The notes: a model not told the origin generated them from the sequence alone. Counted from the stretch's first letter, positions 21,582-31,841 are shown. The stretch: DNA of 64,000 nucleotides from Mauremys mutica (GCF_020497125.1 NC_059084.1:32642203-32706202), one strand, 5' to 3'. A program made the numbers and translations.

Positions 21582-22872
21582 TCACACCCTACCCTGGCCA
21601 GTGATGAAGCTCATTTTCAAAGCTTCTCTGATGCGCACCGCTTCCTGGTGTGCTCTTCTAATCGCCCTGGTGTCTGCCTGCACATAATCAGCGGCCAGGT
21701 GATTTGCCTCAGCCTCCCACCCTGCCATAAAGGTCTCCCCCTTACTCTCACAGAGATTGTGGAGAACACAGCAAGCAGCAATAACAAAGGGGACATTGGT
21801 TTGGCTGAGGTCTGAGCAAGTCAGTAATGTGCGCCAGCGCGCCTTTAAACGGCCAAATGCACATTCTACCACCATTCTGCACTTGCTCAGCCTGTAGTTG
21901 AACAGCTCCTGACCACTGTCCAGGCTGCCTGTGTATGGCTTCATGAGCCATGGCATCAAGGGGTAGGCTGGGTCACCCAGGATAACTATGGGCATTTCAA
22001 CATCCCCAACTGTAATTTTCTGGTCTGGGAAGTAATTCCCTTGCTGCAGCCGTTTAAAAAGAGCAGTGCTTCTGAAGATGCGAGCGTCATGAACCCTTCC
22101 CGGCCATCCCACGTGGATGTTGGTGAAACGTCCCTTGTGATCCACCAGTGCTTGCAACACCATTGAAAAGTACCCCTTGCGGTTTACGTACTGGGTGCCC
22201 TGGTGCTCCGGTGCCAAGACAGGGATATGGGTTCCATCTATCGCCCCCCCCACAGTTAGGGAATCCCATTGCAGCAAAGCCATCCACTATGGCCTGCACA
22301 TTTCCCAGAGTCACAACCTTTCGTAGCAGCAGCTTAGTGATTGCTTTGGCTACTTGCATCACAGCAGCCCCCACAGTAGGTTTTCCAACTCCAAATTGAT
22401 TCCCGACTGACCGGTAGCTGTCTGGCGTTGCAAGCTTCCAGTGGGCTATTGACACTCGCTTCTCCACTGTGAGGGCTGCTCTCATCTTGGTATTATGGCG
22501 TTTCAGGGCAGGGGAAAGCAAGTCACAAAGTTCCATGTAAGTGCCCTTAAGCATGCGAAAGTTTCACAGCAACTGCGAATCGTCCCACACCTGCAAAACT
22601 ATGAGGTCCCACCAGTCTGTGCTTGTTTCCCGGGCCCAAAATCGGCGTTCAATGGCTAGAACCTGCCCCATTACCAGCAGGATCTCCAAAGCGCAGGGGC
22701 CCGCGGTTTGAGAGAATTCTGTGTCCATGTCCTCATCACTCTCATCGCTGCGCTGCCGTAGCCGCCTCCTCCTCGCCTGGCTTTGCAGGTCCTGGTTCAG
22801 CATAGACTGCACAAGAATGCGCGAGGTGTTTAAAACGTCCACGATTGCGGTATTGAGCTGAGCAGGGTCCAT
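21582..22872 (-). pseudogene. Harbinger A transposase (HARBI1-like), broken
   Basis: The start MDPAQLNTAIVDV at 22872 matches MEPAAIIAALMAI of copy B. All three catalytic blocks are recognisable: AIDGTHIP, GDPAYPLMPW and VVECAFGRLK. The frame is broken twice. A TGA lies just after DDSQLL near 22564-22566 (CGA in copy B). A frameshift lies in the C run near 22245, just before AIDGTHIP. It should be a DDE nuclease that cuts and joins element ends, but this copy is inactive. Confidence 0.9.
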
Positions 22873-23244
22873 GCTTGCTATGCTATGGCGTCTGCACAGT
22901 TCACCCAGGAAAAAAGGCGCGAAACGGTTGTCTCCTTCTTTCACGGAGGGAGGGGTGAGGCTGTACCCAGAACCACCCGCGACAATGATTTTTGCCCCAT
23001 CAGGCACTGGTACCTCAACCCAGAATTCCAAGGGGTGGGGGAGACTGCAGGAACTATGGGATAGCTACGGGATAGCTACCCACAGTGCAACGCTCCGGAA
23101 ATCGACGCTAGCCTTGGACCATGGACGCACACAGCCGAATTAATGTGCGTAGTGTGGCCGCGTGCACTCGACTTTATACAATCTGTTTTACAAAACCGGT
23201 TTCTGTAAAATCGGAATAATCCTGTAGTGTAGACGTACCCCAAG

Positions 23245-23589
23245 TCTCTACAATGCCAACTCTGTCACAGCCATGATTATTCACTAGTACTTCTAGTTCT
23301 TCCTGTTTATTCCCATACTTCTTAATGCCCTGTGCTGCTATGCTGACAACCTTGAATATGCATAGGCGGCCTGGGCTATATTTCAGCACCCAATGTCAGA
23401 TGTATTCGCCAGCCACACCACTGAGCAGATGATGTGGCAGCAACAGTAGCAGGTCTTCTTCTATAGCAGTGGATTGTTGTCAGGCATTGTATGCGAATTT
23501 TATTGTTCCTTCGTTCTCCCAACCCGCTCCCCTTCTTATATCTTGTGCACCTGTTGTATTATGTCATTTTCTTAGCCTGCAACCTCTAT
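23245..23589. other. UQCC1 intron 3 sequence, nothing recognised
   Basis: Sequence between the Harbinger and an old SINE, without repeat ends or motifs that I recognise. Confidence 0.35.
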
Positions 23590-23760
23590 GGAGCAAGGAC
23601 CACCAGAGTTAGTATTTGCATTATGGTAATACCTCGAGGCTATCACCAAAGACAAGGACCCATTGTGCTAGGCACTGAACAAAAACATAACAGAGATGGC
23701 TTCTGCCCCAATGAGGTTACAATCCAAGTACAAGACAAGAGGCCACAGTAGATGTAATGG
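23590..23760 (-). repeat. MIR/CORE-SINE-like ancient repeat
   Basis: The plus text CCATTGTGCTAGGCACTGAA, followed by TTCTGCCCCAATGAGGTTAC and AATCCAAGTACAAGACAAGA, matches the same old family as 17140-17410. Confidence 0.55.
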
Positions 23761-24271
23761 ACAGATGCGGGTAGAAAAGGATACAAAACAATACCGGTCA
23801 GCAGGATACGCTGTGTTCATAGCACACCATCGTTAGTTACCACTATTAATATTTAGTATGACAGCATTAAACATTTAGTGAATAGCAAAATTTGCTATAC
23901 CTCCCATCATCCCCCTCACCCACTCTCACACACCAGAAAGAGAGGGGAAGCATCCGGTCCCCTTTAAAAGTGGGGGCAACACTTCTGTCTCTTTTCTCCT
24001 GAGGGAGACAAGGAAGAATCTGCCCCCTATTATTACTTCTCTTCCCATCTCAGCCCCATCCCTTGCAGGGCTGTTTGTTGGACCTTTCCCAGCAGCTCCC
24101 TGTCACCCAGTTGGGGAGAGAGACGGGAACATGACACTTAGTGCTCTGCCTCCTGGAGGGATACCTGGCAGCTCTCAAATCACTGGCCTTGGTCTGTGAT
24201 AACGTCTACTCTATAACATGTAGTGTTCCAACTGAGTAAGCTCATCCCCTGGACTATTTAAAAAAATCATC

Positions 24272-25030
24272 ACATAGAAACATATAAATGTAGGGCTAGA
24301 AGGGACCTTAAGAAGTCATCCAATCCAGCCCCCTGCTCTGAGGCAGGACCAAGTAAACCTAGACCATCCCTGACAGGTGTTTGTCGTCCAGCCTGTTCTT
24401 AAAAATCTCCAATGATGGCGATTCCACAATCTCCTTTGAAAGCCTACCCCAGAGCTTAACTATCCTAATAGTTAGAAAGTTTTTCCTAATATCTAAGCTA
24501 AAATTTCTCTTGCTGCCAATTAAGCCCATTATTTTTAGTCCTACCTTCAGTGGACATGAAGAACAATGGATCACTGTCCTCTTTATAACAGCCCTTAACA
24601 TATTTGAACATATTATCAGGTCCCTCCTCAGTCTTCTTTTCTCAAGACTAAACATGCCCAATTTTTTTAATCTCTCCTCATAGGACAAGTTTTCTAAACC
24701 TTTTATCATTTTTGTTGCTTTCTTCTGGACTCTCTTTGTTTACCTCTTTCCTAAAGTGTGGCACCCAGAACTGGACACAATACTCCAGCGGAGGCCTCAC
24801 CAGTGCCGAGTAGAGCAAGATAATTACCTGCCACGTCTTACATCATACTCAGAATAGTTATCAGTCTTTGCATCCACCTTATAGCAACTTCATCTACAGC
24901 ACATTTCCCTAGTTTGCTTATGAGCATGTCATAAATGCCTTACTAAAATCAAAATGTAGCACATCTACTGTTTCTCCTCATCCACTAGGCCAGTAATGCT
25001 GTCAAAGTTATCCCTCTCACAAGTTAAAGG
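24272..25030 (-). mobile_element. CR1 LINE 3' part, decayed
   Basis: The minus strand carries the end of the CR1 polymerase: [20 protein letters not shown] in the frame 24359-24709, then a tail with SFLDIRKNFL-like and LDDKHLSGMV blocks. A CR1 3' terminus lies near 24272. Polymerase remnants continue to about 25030, close to exon 3 of UQCC1. No intact frame is present. Confidence 0.8.
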
Positions 25031-25095
25031 TGTCTGTACAGTGATTGCTACAACAAAGCCTCTGATAATAAACAATAGTATCAAACTATTCTAAC

Positions 25096-25200
25096 CTGAT
25101 CAGTGCTGTGAAGCATTCTCCTTTGCTGTGTTATTGCACCACTGGTTTGTATCAATCCACCACATACTTTATTCAACTGGGGTCGGCCAGTCTCATGCCT
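25096..25200 (-). CDS. UQCC1: UQCC1 exon 3
   Basis: The acceptor GTCACTTTAAGCAG precedes 35 codons in phase 0, ending GATCAG before the donor GTTAGA. The peptide runs RHETGRPQLNKVCGGLIQ and ends RRMLHSTDQ. Against human UQCC1 from memory, CGG, Q, R and H-x-T positions agree in this poorly conserved targeting region. It aligns without gaps to exon 2 (16 of 35 residues), suggesting duplication. Confidence 0.8.
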
Positions 25201-25884
25201 CTGCTTAAAGTGACAAAAGAGAAGTGAGAACAGTGTTGAGGAATAAGCACTAAAATTGTGTGACATTCAAACATTAACTAATTTACAGTCAGAGAATTTA
25301 CAGATGAAAAAGGCCTATTAGGTCAACAGTGCAGGTTTGTTCCCTACTGTGCATTTGGTAATATTTTGAATATCCTGTGGAATGGGCTGGCAGTCCCATG
25401 CATCTTAACATCACACAATTTGTCCTGAAATTTAACCTAGATTTTCTCTCAGATTTTTGTTCCATTAATCCTAGTTATACCTCCTTGTACAACAGTAAAT
25501 AATTCCTCTCTCCTTGGCATTAACACCCTTTCAATGCCAAAGACGTTTTACATGGTTTGGTGATTTGATACTATAGTTATCGGAGTCCTATAAAAATGAT
25601 ACACCAGGTTACACAATCAGGTCACCCCCACTCCTAAACCAGTTACTGCTTAGCCAAGCTCCACATATTTAGTTCTTATGTGAAACACAATTAGTAAACA
25701 AACATGGGTTGCGGTGTTTTCATGGCCTGCATGACACATTTATATCTCCACCATCTAATCTAGCTGAAGTGGTTCAGCCTTTTATCCAGTGTCTAATAGA
25801 CATGGGCTTGAACAGAAGTAATGACTGTGGGCTGGGGGAAACAGTCAGAAGAACTCTCTGAGATTATTTCAGCTCCCTTAATTA

Positions 25885-25988
25885 AGAATCATAGATTAGG
25901 GTTGGAAGAGACCTCAGGTCGTCATCTAGTCCAGCCCCCTGCTCAAAGCAGGACTAACCCCAACTAAATCATCCCAGCCAGGCCTTTC
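25885..25988 (-). mobile_element. CR1 or CR1-tailed 3' end fragment
   Basis: The plus text AATCATAGATTAGGGTTGGA, followed by AGAGACCTCAGGTCGTCATC and TAGTCCAGCCCCCTGCTCAA, is the CR1 3' terminus in minus orientation. It sits in UQCC1 intron 2. Confidence 0.75.
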
Positions 25989-26153
25989 ATTTCAGTTTTA
26001 CAAGACCCCTTCTTCTAGAGGCTCAGGTAGCAGCACTGACAAGGACTATCCCCCGCCACTCATGTGCTAGAAGACTGTGACCTTTTATTTCATATGTGAG
26101 GACCTACGCAAATCCCCAATTCTTACACGCTTTAGAATAACGAAATATCCTAC

Positions 26154-26258
26154 CTGAAGAGTGCCATAGAGCATTCTGTCCCACTGTGCTTGGGGCAAGG
26201 TTGATTGTATTAATCCACTGCATACTGTAATCCATTGAGGCATTCCAGTCTGGCACTT
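26154..26258 (-). CDS. UQCC1: UQCC1 exon 2
   Basis: The acceptor TCTCTCTATTCTAG precedes 35 codons in phase 0, ending CTTCAG before the donor GTAGGA. The peptide starts KCQTGMPQWITVCSGLIQ and ends DRMLYGTLQ. It aligns gaplessly to the human segment as I remember it (NQTSISQWVPVCSRLIP). A longer frame in another phase overlaps it (26104-26397) but does not fit the exon phases. The exon probably encodes part of the mitochondrial presequence and linker. Confidence 0.82.
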
Positions 26259-26640
26259 CTAGAATAGAGAGATCAGCAAGCACACAGTAACCAGCAGTGA
26301 AGGGAACATCCCAGGATTCATATATTCTACTGGAAACCAGCAAAAAGAGAAGACTGCAGGAATTTCCAGCTACATAATAACTATTAGTTGTGGGCATTCA
26401 AGAAAATCAAAACAATGCAAAGGCAGCTATTCCTACCAACTTGATGGTCATCCATAACAAATTCACACAGGAATACCCTATGCTGTTTTGCCCGTAATGC
26501 CAACTGGTAAGATGGTTACAGAAATATACTGATTCTAGTATGTACATTCTGATTCACCAACAAATGTCACGTGAGGTCTCAAAATGAAAGCTGGTGTCAA
26601 ACTGGTCATTAATATTGTTGGTTAATGTATGTGTATGGAA

Positions 26641-27197
26641 TAGGGTGACCAGATGAGAGATGTGAAATACTGGGACGCGGGCAGGGGGTGCCGGCGGAGC
26701 AAAAAAAAAAACCCAAGAGCCGGCGGCGGACGAAAAAACAAAAACAAAAGCAAAAAGAGCCGCCAGAGCATAGGAAAAATTGGTGGGGGCTGAGCACTCA
26801 CTGGCAGTTCCACGCCCTGCCCCCCTGCACCAGCTCGCCTCCGCTGCGCCTCCACCTCCCCTGAGCTGGCTGCCACATCCTGCTTCTCCCCCCTCCCTTC
26901 AGCACTTGTGCTGCCATACAGCTGATTAGAGCAAGCCTGGGAGGGAGGGGTGAGGAGGAGGAATGCAGCATGCTTGGGGAAGAGGCGGGGCCAGAGCAGG
27001 GATTTGGGGAGGGATCCAATGGGGGAGGAAGGGGGCAGAGTCGGGGCGGGACCGGGGCAGGGGCACAAGCCCCCTCTGCCTGTGCGCCGGACGGCAAAAT
27101 ATCAGGACAATTCGTGTCCCAACCGAACGTCAGTACGTGGGACAAACAAGTAACTATCGGGACAATCCCGAGAAAATCGGGACATCTGGTCACCCTA
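26641..27197. mobile_element. hAT element, 557 bp, with 7-of-8 target duplication
   Basis: The ends TAGGGTGACCAGATG and, from the right, the exact inverted copy of this are flanked by GTATGGAA (26633-26640) and CTATGGAA (27198-27205). The interior is GC-rich with no transposase. It belongs to the same family as the 123-bp copy at 9830. It lies in UQCC1 intron 1. Frames inside it on both strands are by-products. Confidence 0.9.
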
Positions 27198-27326
27198 CTA
27201 TGGAAGTTTTGTATATACACTGAAAATGTTTGTAAAGTCTAAGTCAAGGTGTTGGTCACTAGCAGAGGTGAAAAACAGGTTTTCCCCCAGAGAGGAGGTA
27301 AGAAATGTCCCTCTCTCTCTGGGGAT

Positions 27327-28082
27327 GTATATACTCGATCATAAGACGGTTCATTTATAAGCCGACCCCCCCCCCAAATCGATAAGTAAAAATGGAAAAT
27401 TTTTATAACCTGTTCATAAGCCGACCCTATAATTCAGGGGTCAGCAAACTCTGGCTCCCGGGCCATCAGGATAAGCCGCTGTGGGCCGAGATGGTTTGTT
27501 TACCTCGAGTGTCCGCAGCCATGGAGGTAAACCTAAGTAAACAAAGTCTCCTGGCGCACCAGCTGCTTACCCTGATGGGCTGGGACAGCAACTGGTGGGG
27601 AATTTTTTTTTTGGGGGGGGGGGGAGAGAGAGGAGAAGCTGAGAGTCAGGGGAGTAACCCCTGTGACCACCCCCCACATGACCCCACCCCTAGCTCAGGA
27701 CCCCCACACTCTCCCCATCCCATCCCTTCCCACCTTATCTGGAGAAGGCCAGGGAAGGATGTCTCTGGCCTGGCTGGAGCTGCTCCAGCAGGCTGGGCAG
27801 TGCAGCCGCAGCATGCTCCGGCGGGCCAGATCGGGCGGCACGGCTGCAGCGTGCGGAGCTGCAGCTGCTTCGGAGGCTGGTGGGAGAGCAGCGTGGCCAG
27901 AAGCGGAGAGACTCTGGCCCCAGCTCTTCCCTTCTGGCTCTGCTGCCTCTCTTTGCTCCCTCTGTTGTGGGGAGGGGCTGTGTCCCACCTCTCTCTCTCT
28001 ATATACCTGTTCATAAGCCAACCCCCTTCTCTGGTGCTTCCCATTTCTACTAAAAAAATCTGGCTTATGAACAAGTATATAC
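27327..28082. mobile_element. Inverted-repeat DNA element with nested hAT MITE
   Basis: The left end GTATATACTCGATCATAAG and the right end, read inward GTATATACTTGTTCATAAG, are inverted. The phrase TTCATAAGCC recurs inside both ends. The middle is GC-rich and carries a second element at 27435. Superfamily not assigned; there is no clear duplication. Confidence 0.6.
27435..27597. mobile_element. Near-palindromic hAT-like MITE
   Basis: The left end CAGGGGTCAGCAAACTCTGG has a hAT-type terminus. The inner text GCCATCAGGATAAGC pairs with GCTTACCCTGATGGGC near 27565-27585, and GTTTGTTTACCT pairs with AGGTAAAC further in. The whole element can fold into a long hairpin. The right terminus is imperfect. 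Confidence 0.5.
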
Positions 28083-28111
28083 GGAAATTCTTCCACTCTA
28101 CTCCACGATGA

Positions 28112-28616
28112 TTAGGCCTCAACTGGAGTATTATGTCCAGTTCTGGGTGCCACATTTCACGAAAGATGTGGACAAACTGGAGAAAGTCCAGAGAAAAGCA
28201 ACAAAAAATCATTAAAGGTCTAGAAAACATGACCTATGAGGGATGATTTAGTTCAGTCTGGAGAAGAGAAAACTGAGAGGGGACATGATAAGAGTTTTCA
28301 AGTACATAAAAGGTTGTTACAAAGAGGAGGGAGAAGAATTGCTCTTCTTAACTTCTGAAGATAGTACAATGGGCTGAAGTTGCAGCAAGGGAGGTTTAGG
28401 TTGGACATTAAGAAAAACTTCCTAACTGTCAGGGTAGTTAAGCACTAGAATAAACTGCCTAGGGTAGTTGTGGAATCTCCATCATTGGAGATTTTTAAGA
28501 GCAGGTTGGACAAACACCTGTCAGGGATGGTCTAGATAATACTTAGTCCTGCCATGAATGCAGGGGACTGGACTAAGTGACCTCTCGAGGTCCCTTCCAG
28601 TCCTATTATTCTATGT
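28112..28616 (+). mobile_element. CR1 LINE 3' fragment
   Basis: The plus text starts TTAGGCCTCAACTGGAGTAT, the usual CR1 polymerase C-terminal region ([16 protein letters not shown]). It ends TCCCTTCCAGTCCTATTATT with CTATG. Several frameshifts are present. It lies in intron 1 of UQCC1. Confidence 0.85.
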
Positions 28617-28810
28617 TGTCTAACATCCTCCTTAGTTACTAATGGATTGGAAAGTAGTTAATCATCCTCTCAATATCAGAGTACATCATCCTGCTTCTTA
28701 CCAAATACAGAACAGAAATATCTGTTGATCACTCATGCCTTTTCTACATCATTAACAATTTTACCATCTCCAGCTAGAAATGGGCCTATACCAGTGCTTT
28801 TGAGTTTCCT

Positions 28811-29190
28811 TTGATCCTAACATATTTTAAAAGGTTAAAGGGTAACTTGATTACAGTCTATAAGTATCTACATAGGGAACAAACATTTAATAATGGGCTC
28901 TTTAATCTAGCAGAGAAAGGTCAGACAGGATCCAATGGATATAAATTTAAGCTAGACAAATTCAGATTGGAAATAAGGTGTGAATTTTTAATAGGGACAG
29001 TAATTAACCATTGGAACAATTTACCAAGGGTTGCAATGGATTTGCCATCAATGACAATCTTTAATTCAAGATTGCATGCTTTTCTAAAAGATCTGCTCTA
29101 GGAATTATTTTAGGGAAGTTCTGTGTGTTATACAGAAGGTCAGAGTAGATGATCACAATGCTCCCTTCTGGCTTTGAAATCTATATTCAT
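28811..29190 (+). mobile_element. Second CR1-clade LINE 3' fragment
   Basis: The frame 28811-29101 (MILTYFKRLKGNLITVYKYL) resembles the C-terminus of a CR1/L3-type polymerase, with NGYKFKLDKFRLEIR and NHWNNLP. A GGTCAGAGTAGATGATCACA tail follows. It is a different subfamily from the copy just upstream. Confidence 0.65.
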
Positions 29191-30009
29191 CTTTGCCTAT
29201 CATGAGGATAAAATAGTTATTTTCTGTTGGGGTGCGATACCTTTTGCATTAAAAAATTACCCTCTATAAGTTTTTAGAATCCCTAATCATGATTTACAAC
29301 CGGCTGCATGAAACCTCCAGTATTTGTCTCCCAAACTGAAGTCCTTCATAACACAATTTTTCTTTCCATCATGTCCCTGTTTGATTTGGTGGTCTGTAAC
29401 AGACTCCTCACCAGCACTCCTTCCTGTACTTTGTTAGTTAGTACATGAATGCATATGGATCAAAGATCCTGTGGTTCTGAGTTATCTATAACTGTAAAAC
29501 AAATAATGATGTCTTTAATGTAGAGTGCCAACTCTACTTCTTTCACCTGCTCTGACCTTGCTAGGCAGGATATAACAAGTGACTTAACTTTCCAACCATG
29601 CAAATTTCAGTAATGCCTATCAAATTTCTTCTAATCAATGAGAAATTTCCAATTCCCCATGTTTGTTACTCAGACTCCCAGCAAAAGTATATAAGCCATT
29701 GAAAAAAATCTTTTCACATTGATCCAATTTGTTTCTTACATTACAAATTCCAGTTTATACAACACTTACCTCCTTACCACCCTCCCCTTGCATTGCTAGT
29801 TTAGCAGTCTCCTGGGCTGATCCAGCTAGTCTCCAACTGAGAACATTACCACTCCCCTCATCCCAGTGAGATGCAGGCTATCCCACTCATACAACTACCT
29901 CTCCCACTGAAACGTATCCCAAAGCTCCAACATAACCAAAGCCTTAAGCTTCATACCAGACATGCAGCCAACATTTCACCTCCAGAATTTTCTGACTTCT
30001 ACTACTTTG
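29191..30009. other. UQCC1 intron 1 sequence, nothing recognised
   Basis: No repeat ends or coding motifs seen in this AT-rich interval. Confidence 0.35.
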
Positions 30010-30100
30010 TGCTTGTGCACCATTGTGCTAAGTACTGTGCAATTCTTATTTGGTCCCTAGATGCTACCACAATAAATATGATTAATAATAAGAGCAGAGA
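30010..30100 (+). repeat. MIR/CORE-SINE-like fragment
   Basis: CACCATTGTGCTAAGTACTG, then GGTCCCTAGATGCTACCACA and ATAAATATGATTAATAATAA, is the reverse orientation of the family seen at 17140 and 23590. Confidence 0.45.
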
Positions 30101-30690
30101 CTCAAGCATGCACTTTCACTGCTACCGGAAGGACATGCGAGTTAAGATGGAAGAGATGTGCTTTCTCTATATACTAAAGTGTTAGAAGATCAAATTTTTG
30201 TCTCTGATGCTAACTGGACAAACTGCAACAATGACTAGCAAATATTGAATGAATAAAAAGTTTAACATTCAGGAAGTTAGCTCAGCAGGTCACAGAGAAC
30301 TGCAAACAGTAATTCTTGACGTAAGTGTCTTGACATACAGGTTCCAACAAGTGAAAAGATCATGAAATAAAAATCAGAAACTTCTACAAAGAATGGGGAA
30401 AGAAGGATTCAAAGCCTCTGATGTGGACCATGTTTGATGCTCCTATTCATGAATAAAGATCAAGAAAGAAACACATGTAAAGTGTAAGCTGATCAGTATT
30501 TGAGAGGGGTGGAGAAAAAGAGGTGTTTGAATGGCTGTTGAAAAACCACCATATGGAACAAAGGAATCCAAACTAAATATTTCTAATTCAGAATCTTTTC
30601 GAAAGACAAATCATTGTACTACTGGAGAGGATGGAAGTGCTGGGCTGGCTATTCCAGACACTGCAACCTTGTGCTCCCAGCCCAGCTTCC
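30101..30690. other. UQCC1 intron 1 sequence, nothing recognised
   Basis: No motif or repeat terminus recognised. Confidence 0.35.
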
Positions 30691-30695
30691 CTCAC

Positions 30696-30934
30696 CAGGG
30701 CCGGCTCCAGGCACCAGCCCAGCAAGCAGTTGCTTGGGGCGGCCAACGGTGAGGGTCCGGGTCTTCCGCGGCAATACAGCAGCAGATCCCTCGGTCCCTC
30801 TCGGAGCGAAGGACCGGTCGCCGAACTGCTGCCGAAGACTGAAGCGGCGGCGGTAGAGCTGCAGATCGCGATCGCTGGGGTTGTTTTGGTTTTTTTTGCT
30901 GCTTGAGGTGGTAAAAACCCTGGAGCCGGCCCTG
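30696..30934. mobile_element. hAT MITE beside the UQCC1 CpG island
   Basis: The ends CAGGGCCGGCTCCAGGCACC and, from the right read inward, CAGGGCCGGCTCCAGGGTTT are inverted. The flanks TCCCTCAC and CCCCTCCC agree at 6 of 8 positions. The body is CpG-rich. It is the same family as 59559-59926. Confidence 0.8.
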
Positions 30935-31244
30935 CCCCTCCCGTACCACACACATCACTGCCGACAACGGGACACAGCGCGGGGCCAAGGCTCCGGAGCC
31001 ACCTTCTGTTAAACGCCGCTGGGAAGTTACCAGACATGCCCCGGCAAACCCGCCCCCCAGGGTAACGGAGCCGGGGGCCACCACTCCAAGGGCCCTGTCA
31101 CCCGCGGAGACCGCAGCCCCCCGGTGCATTTGTCGGCGGCTCCTGAGCCAGACCGTCCGCGCTGCAGGGAGGCTCCGACTCCGGCCGGACACAGCCGCTG
31201 GGGCCGTGGCTCGGGCTCCAACTCTGACCCATCCCGTCACCTAC

Positions 31245-31268
31245 CACAGCTCTCACCAACGCCGCCAT
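31245..31268 (-). CDS. UQCC1: UQCC1 exon 1 (coding part)
   Basis: The ATG at 31268 opens MAALVRAV, then the donor GTAGGT at 31244. Human UQCC1 begins MALLVRVL as I remember it, and the phase-0 junction joins exon 2 in frame. The basic, hydrophobic start fits a mitochondrial targeting peptide. A second GTGACG donor 4 bases further on would put exon 2 out of frame, so I reject it. Confidence 0.8.
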
Positions 31269-31269
31269 G

Positions 31270-31440
31270 ACACTCAGAAGCACTTCCGGAACATGGTAAC
31301 TACTTCCGCTTCTCACAGGCTAGCGGGGAGGGGGCTGAAATCAAAACTGCGCGTGCGCATACACCTCCCTACTCGGCCTCCGTAGTTCGCACGCGCTGCA
31401 GGGAGTAAGACCCGTTCTGCGCGTGGTCACTATACGTCAC
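31270..31440 (-). promoter_or_regulatory. UQCC1: UQCC1 core promoter
   Basis: Upstream of the ATG lie two ETS-type sites, ACTTCCGG (31282-31289) and ACTTCCGC (31302-31309). There is also an NRF-1-type palindrome TGCGCGTGCGCA (31348-31359) and a CRE/ATF-like TACGTCAC (31433-31440). There is no TATA box. This is the usual design of promoters for nuclear-encoded mitochondrial proteins. The start site is not defined by sequence alone. Confidence 0.7.
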
Positions 31441-31841
31441 ACGTCGGGGCGGAAGGGTGTCAGTCCCCTACTCTGCCCAGCCGCCCCGCGTCCTGGCCCG
31501 CTACTGCGCTCCGAGGGCGCTGCTCTGGGAACAGCCCATCCCCCTCCCTTCGCCGGCTGAGCAGCTGTGAGCCGCGTGGCGGGGGGGCTCATTGGGAAAG
31601 CCCAGCCCCGGGGAAGCACGTGCTTGTGGGAGAGCAGAAAAACGGGGGGTGGGGGGAGGTGGCTGCCTCCTGGCTGGAGCCTGGGAACAGGAGGCGACGT
31701 GACAGGTCCCCCGTAAGGGTGATGGCGGGGGAGGGGTTGGTTAGGCAGAGCTTCAGCTTGAAGCAATAAGGGAATGGGGGCGGGGGGCTGCTTGGAACCA
31801 TGGGCCCGGCAGGGTGACCTTAGTGCCTGACTTTAGAGTCA

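Larger units (their letters stand above)
18976..23240. mobile_element. PIF/Harbinger transposon copy A, decayed
   Basis: This is a 4265-bp element in UQCC1 intron 3. The terminal inverted repeats are GGCCTGGTCTACACTAC at left and GGGTACGTCTACACTAC read inward at right. CAA flanks both sides (18973-18975, 23241-23243), a 3-bp duplication as Harbinger makes. It carries a Myb/SANT-like gene in two exons on plus, a HARBI1-like transposase on minus, and a third conserved frame on minus inside the Myb gene's intron. Stops and a frameshift show that it is inactive. The layout is the mirror image of copy B at 53773-58606. Confidence 0.92.
15194..31268 (-). other. UQCC1: UQCC1 gene, 5' part (exons 1-5 and introns 1-4)
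   Basis: UQCC1 is a mitochondrial assembly factor needed for cytochrome b synthesis and complex III formation (family known from yeast Cbp3). Five exons are visible on the minus strand, each with GT/AG borders and matching phases. The encoded part is 8+35+35+36+24 codons: a mitochondrial targeting and linker region, then the start of the chaperone domain. Intron 1 is about 5.0 kb, intron 2 about 0.95 kb, intron 3 about 6.9 kb (it holds a whole Harbinger) and intron 4 about 2.8 kb. The exons have no stops, so the gene is probably functional. The identification rests on exons 4 and 5, with exons 1-3 supported by alignment to the human protein from memory. Confidence 0.9.
30950..31600. promoter_or_regulatory. 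UQCC1: CpG island at the 5' end of UQCC1
   Basis: GC-rich text with many CG dinucleotides, unlike the AT-rich intron on one side. It contains exon 1 and the core promoter. Long minus-strand frames here (for example 30692-31240) reflect base composition. Confidence 0.75.

Noticed and set aside
26104..26397. A 97-codon minus frame covering UQCC1 exon 2 in another phase
   Set aside because: Its phase does not fit exon 1 or exon 3. The shorter frame between the TATTCTAG acceptor and the GTAGGA donor fits both and aligns to UQCC1.
27392..28111. 239-codon plus frame
   Set aside because: It spans two nested DNA elements and a CR1 start and has no coherent domain.
31098..31316. UQCC1 exon 1 extended to a donor near 31101
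   Set aside because: It would add about 48 unmatched residues and would not join exon 2 in the supported frame. The donor at 31244 gives the expected eight-residue start.
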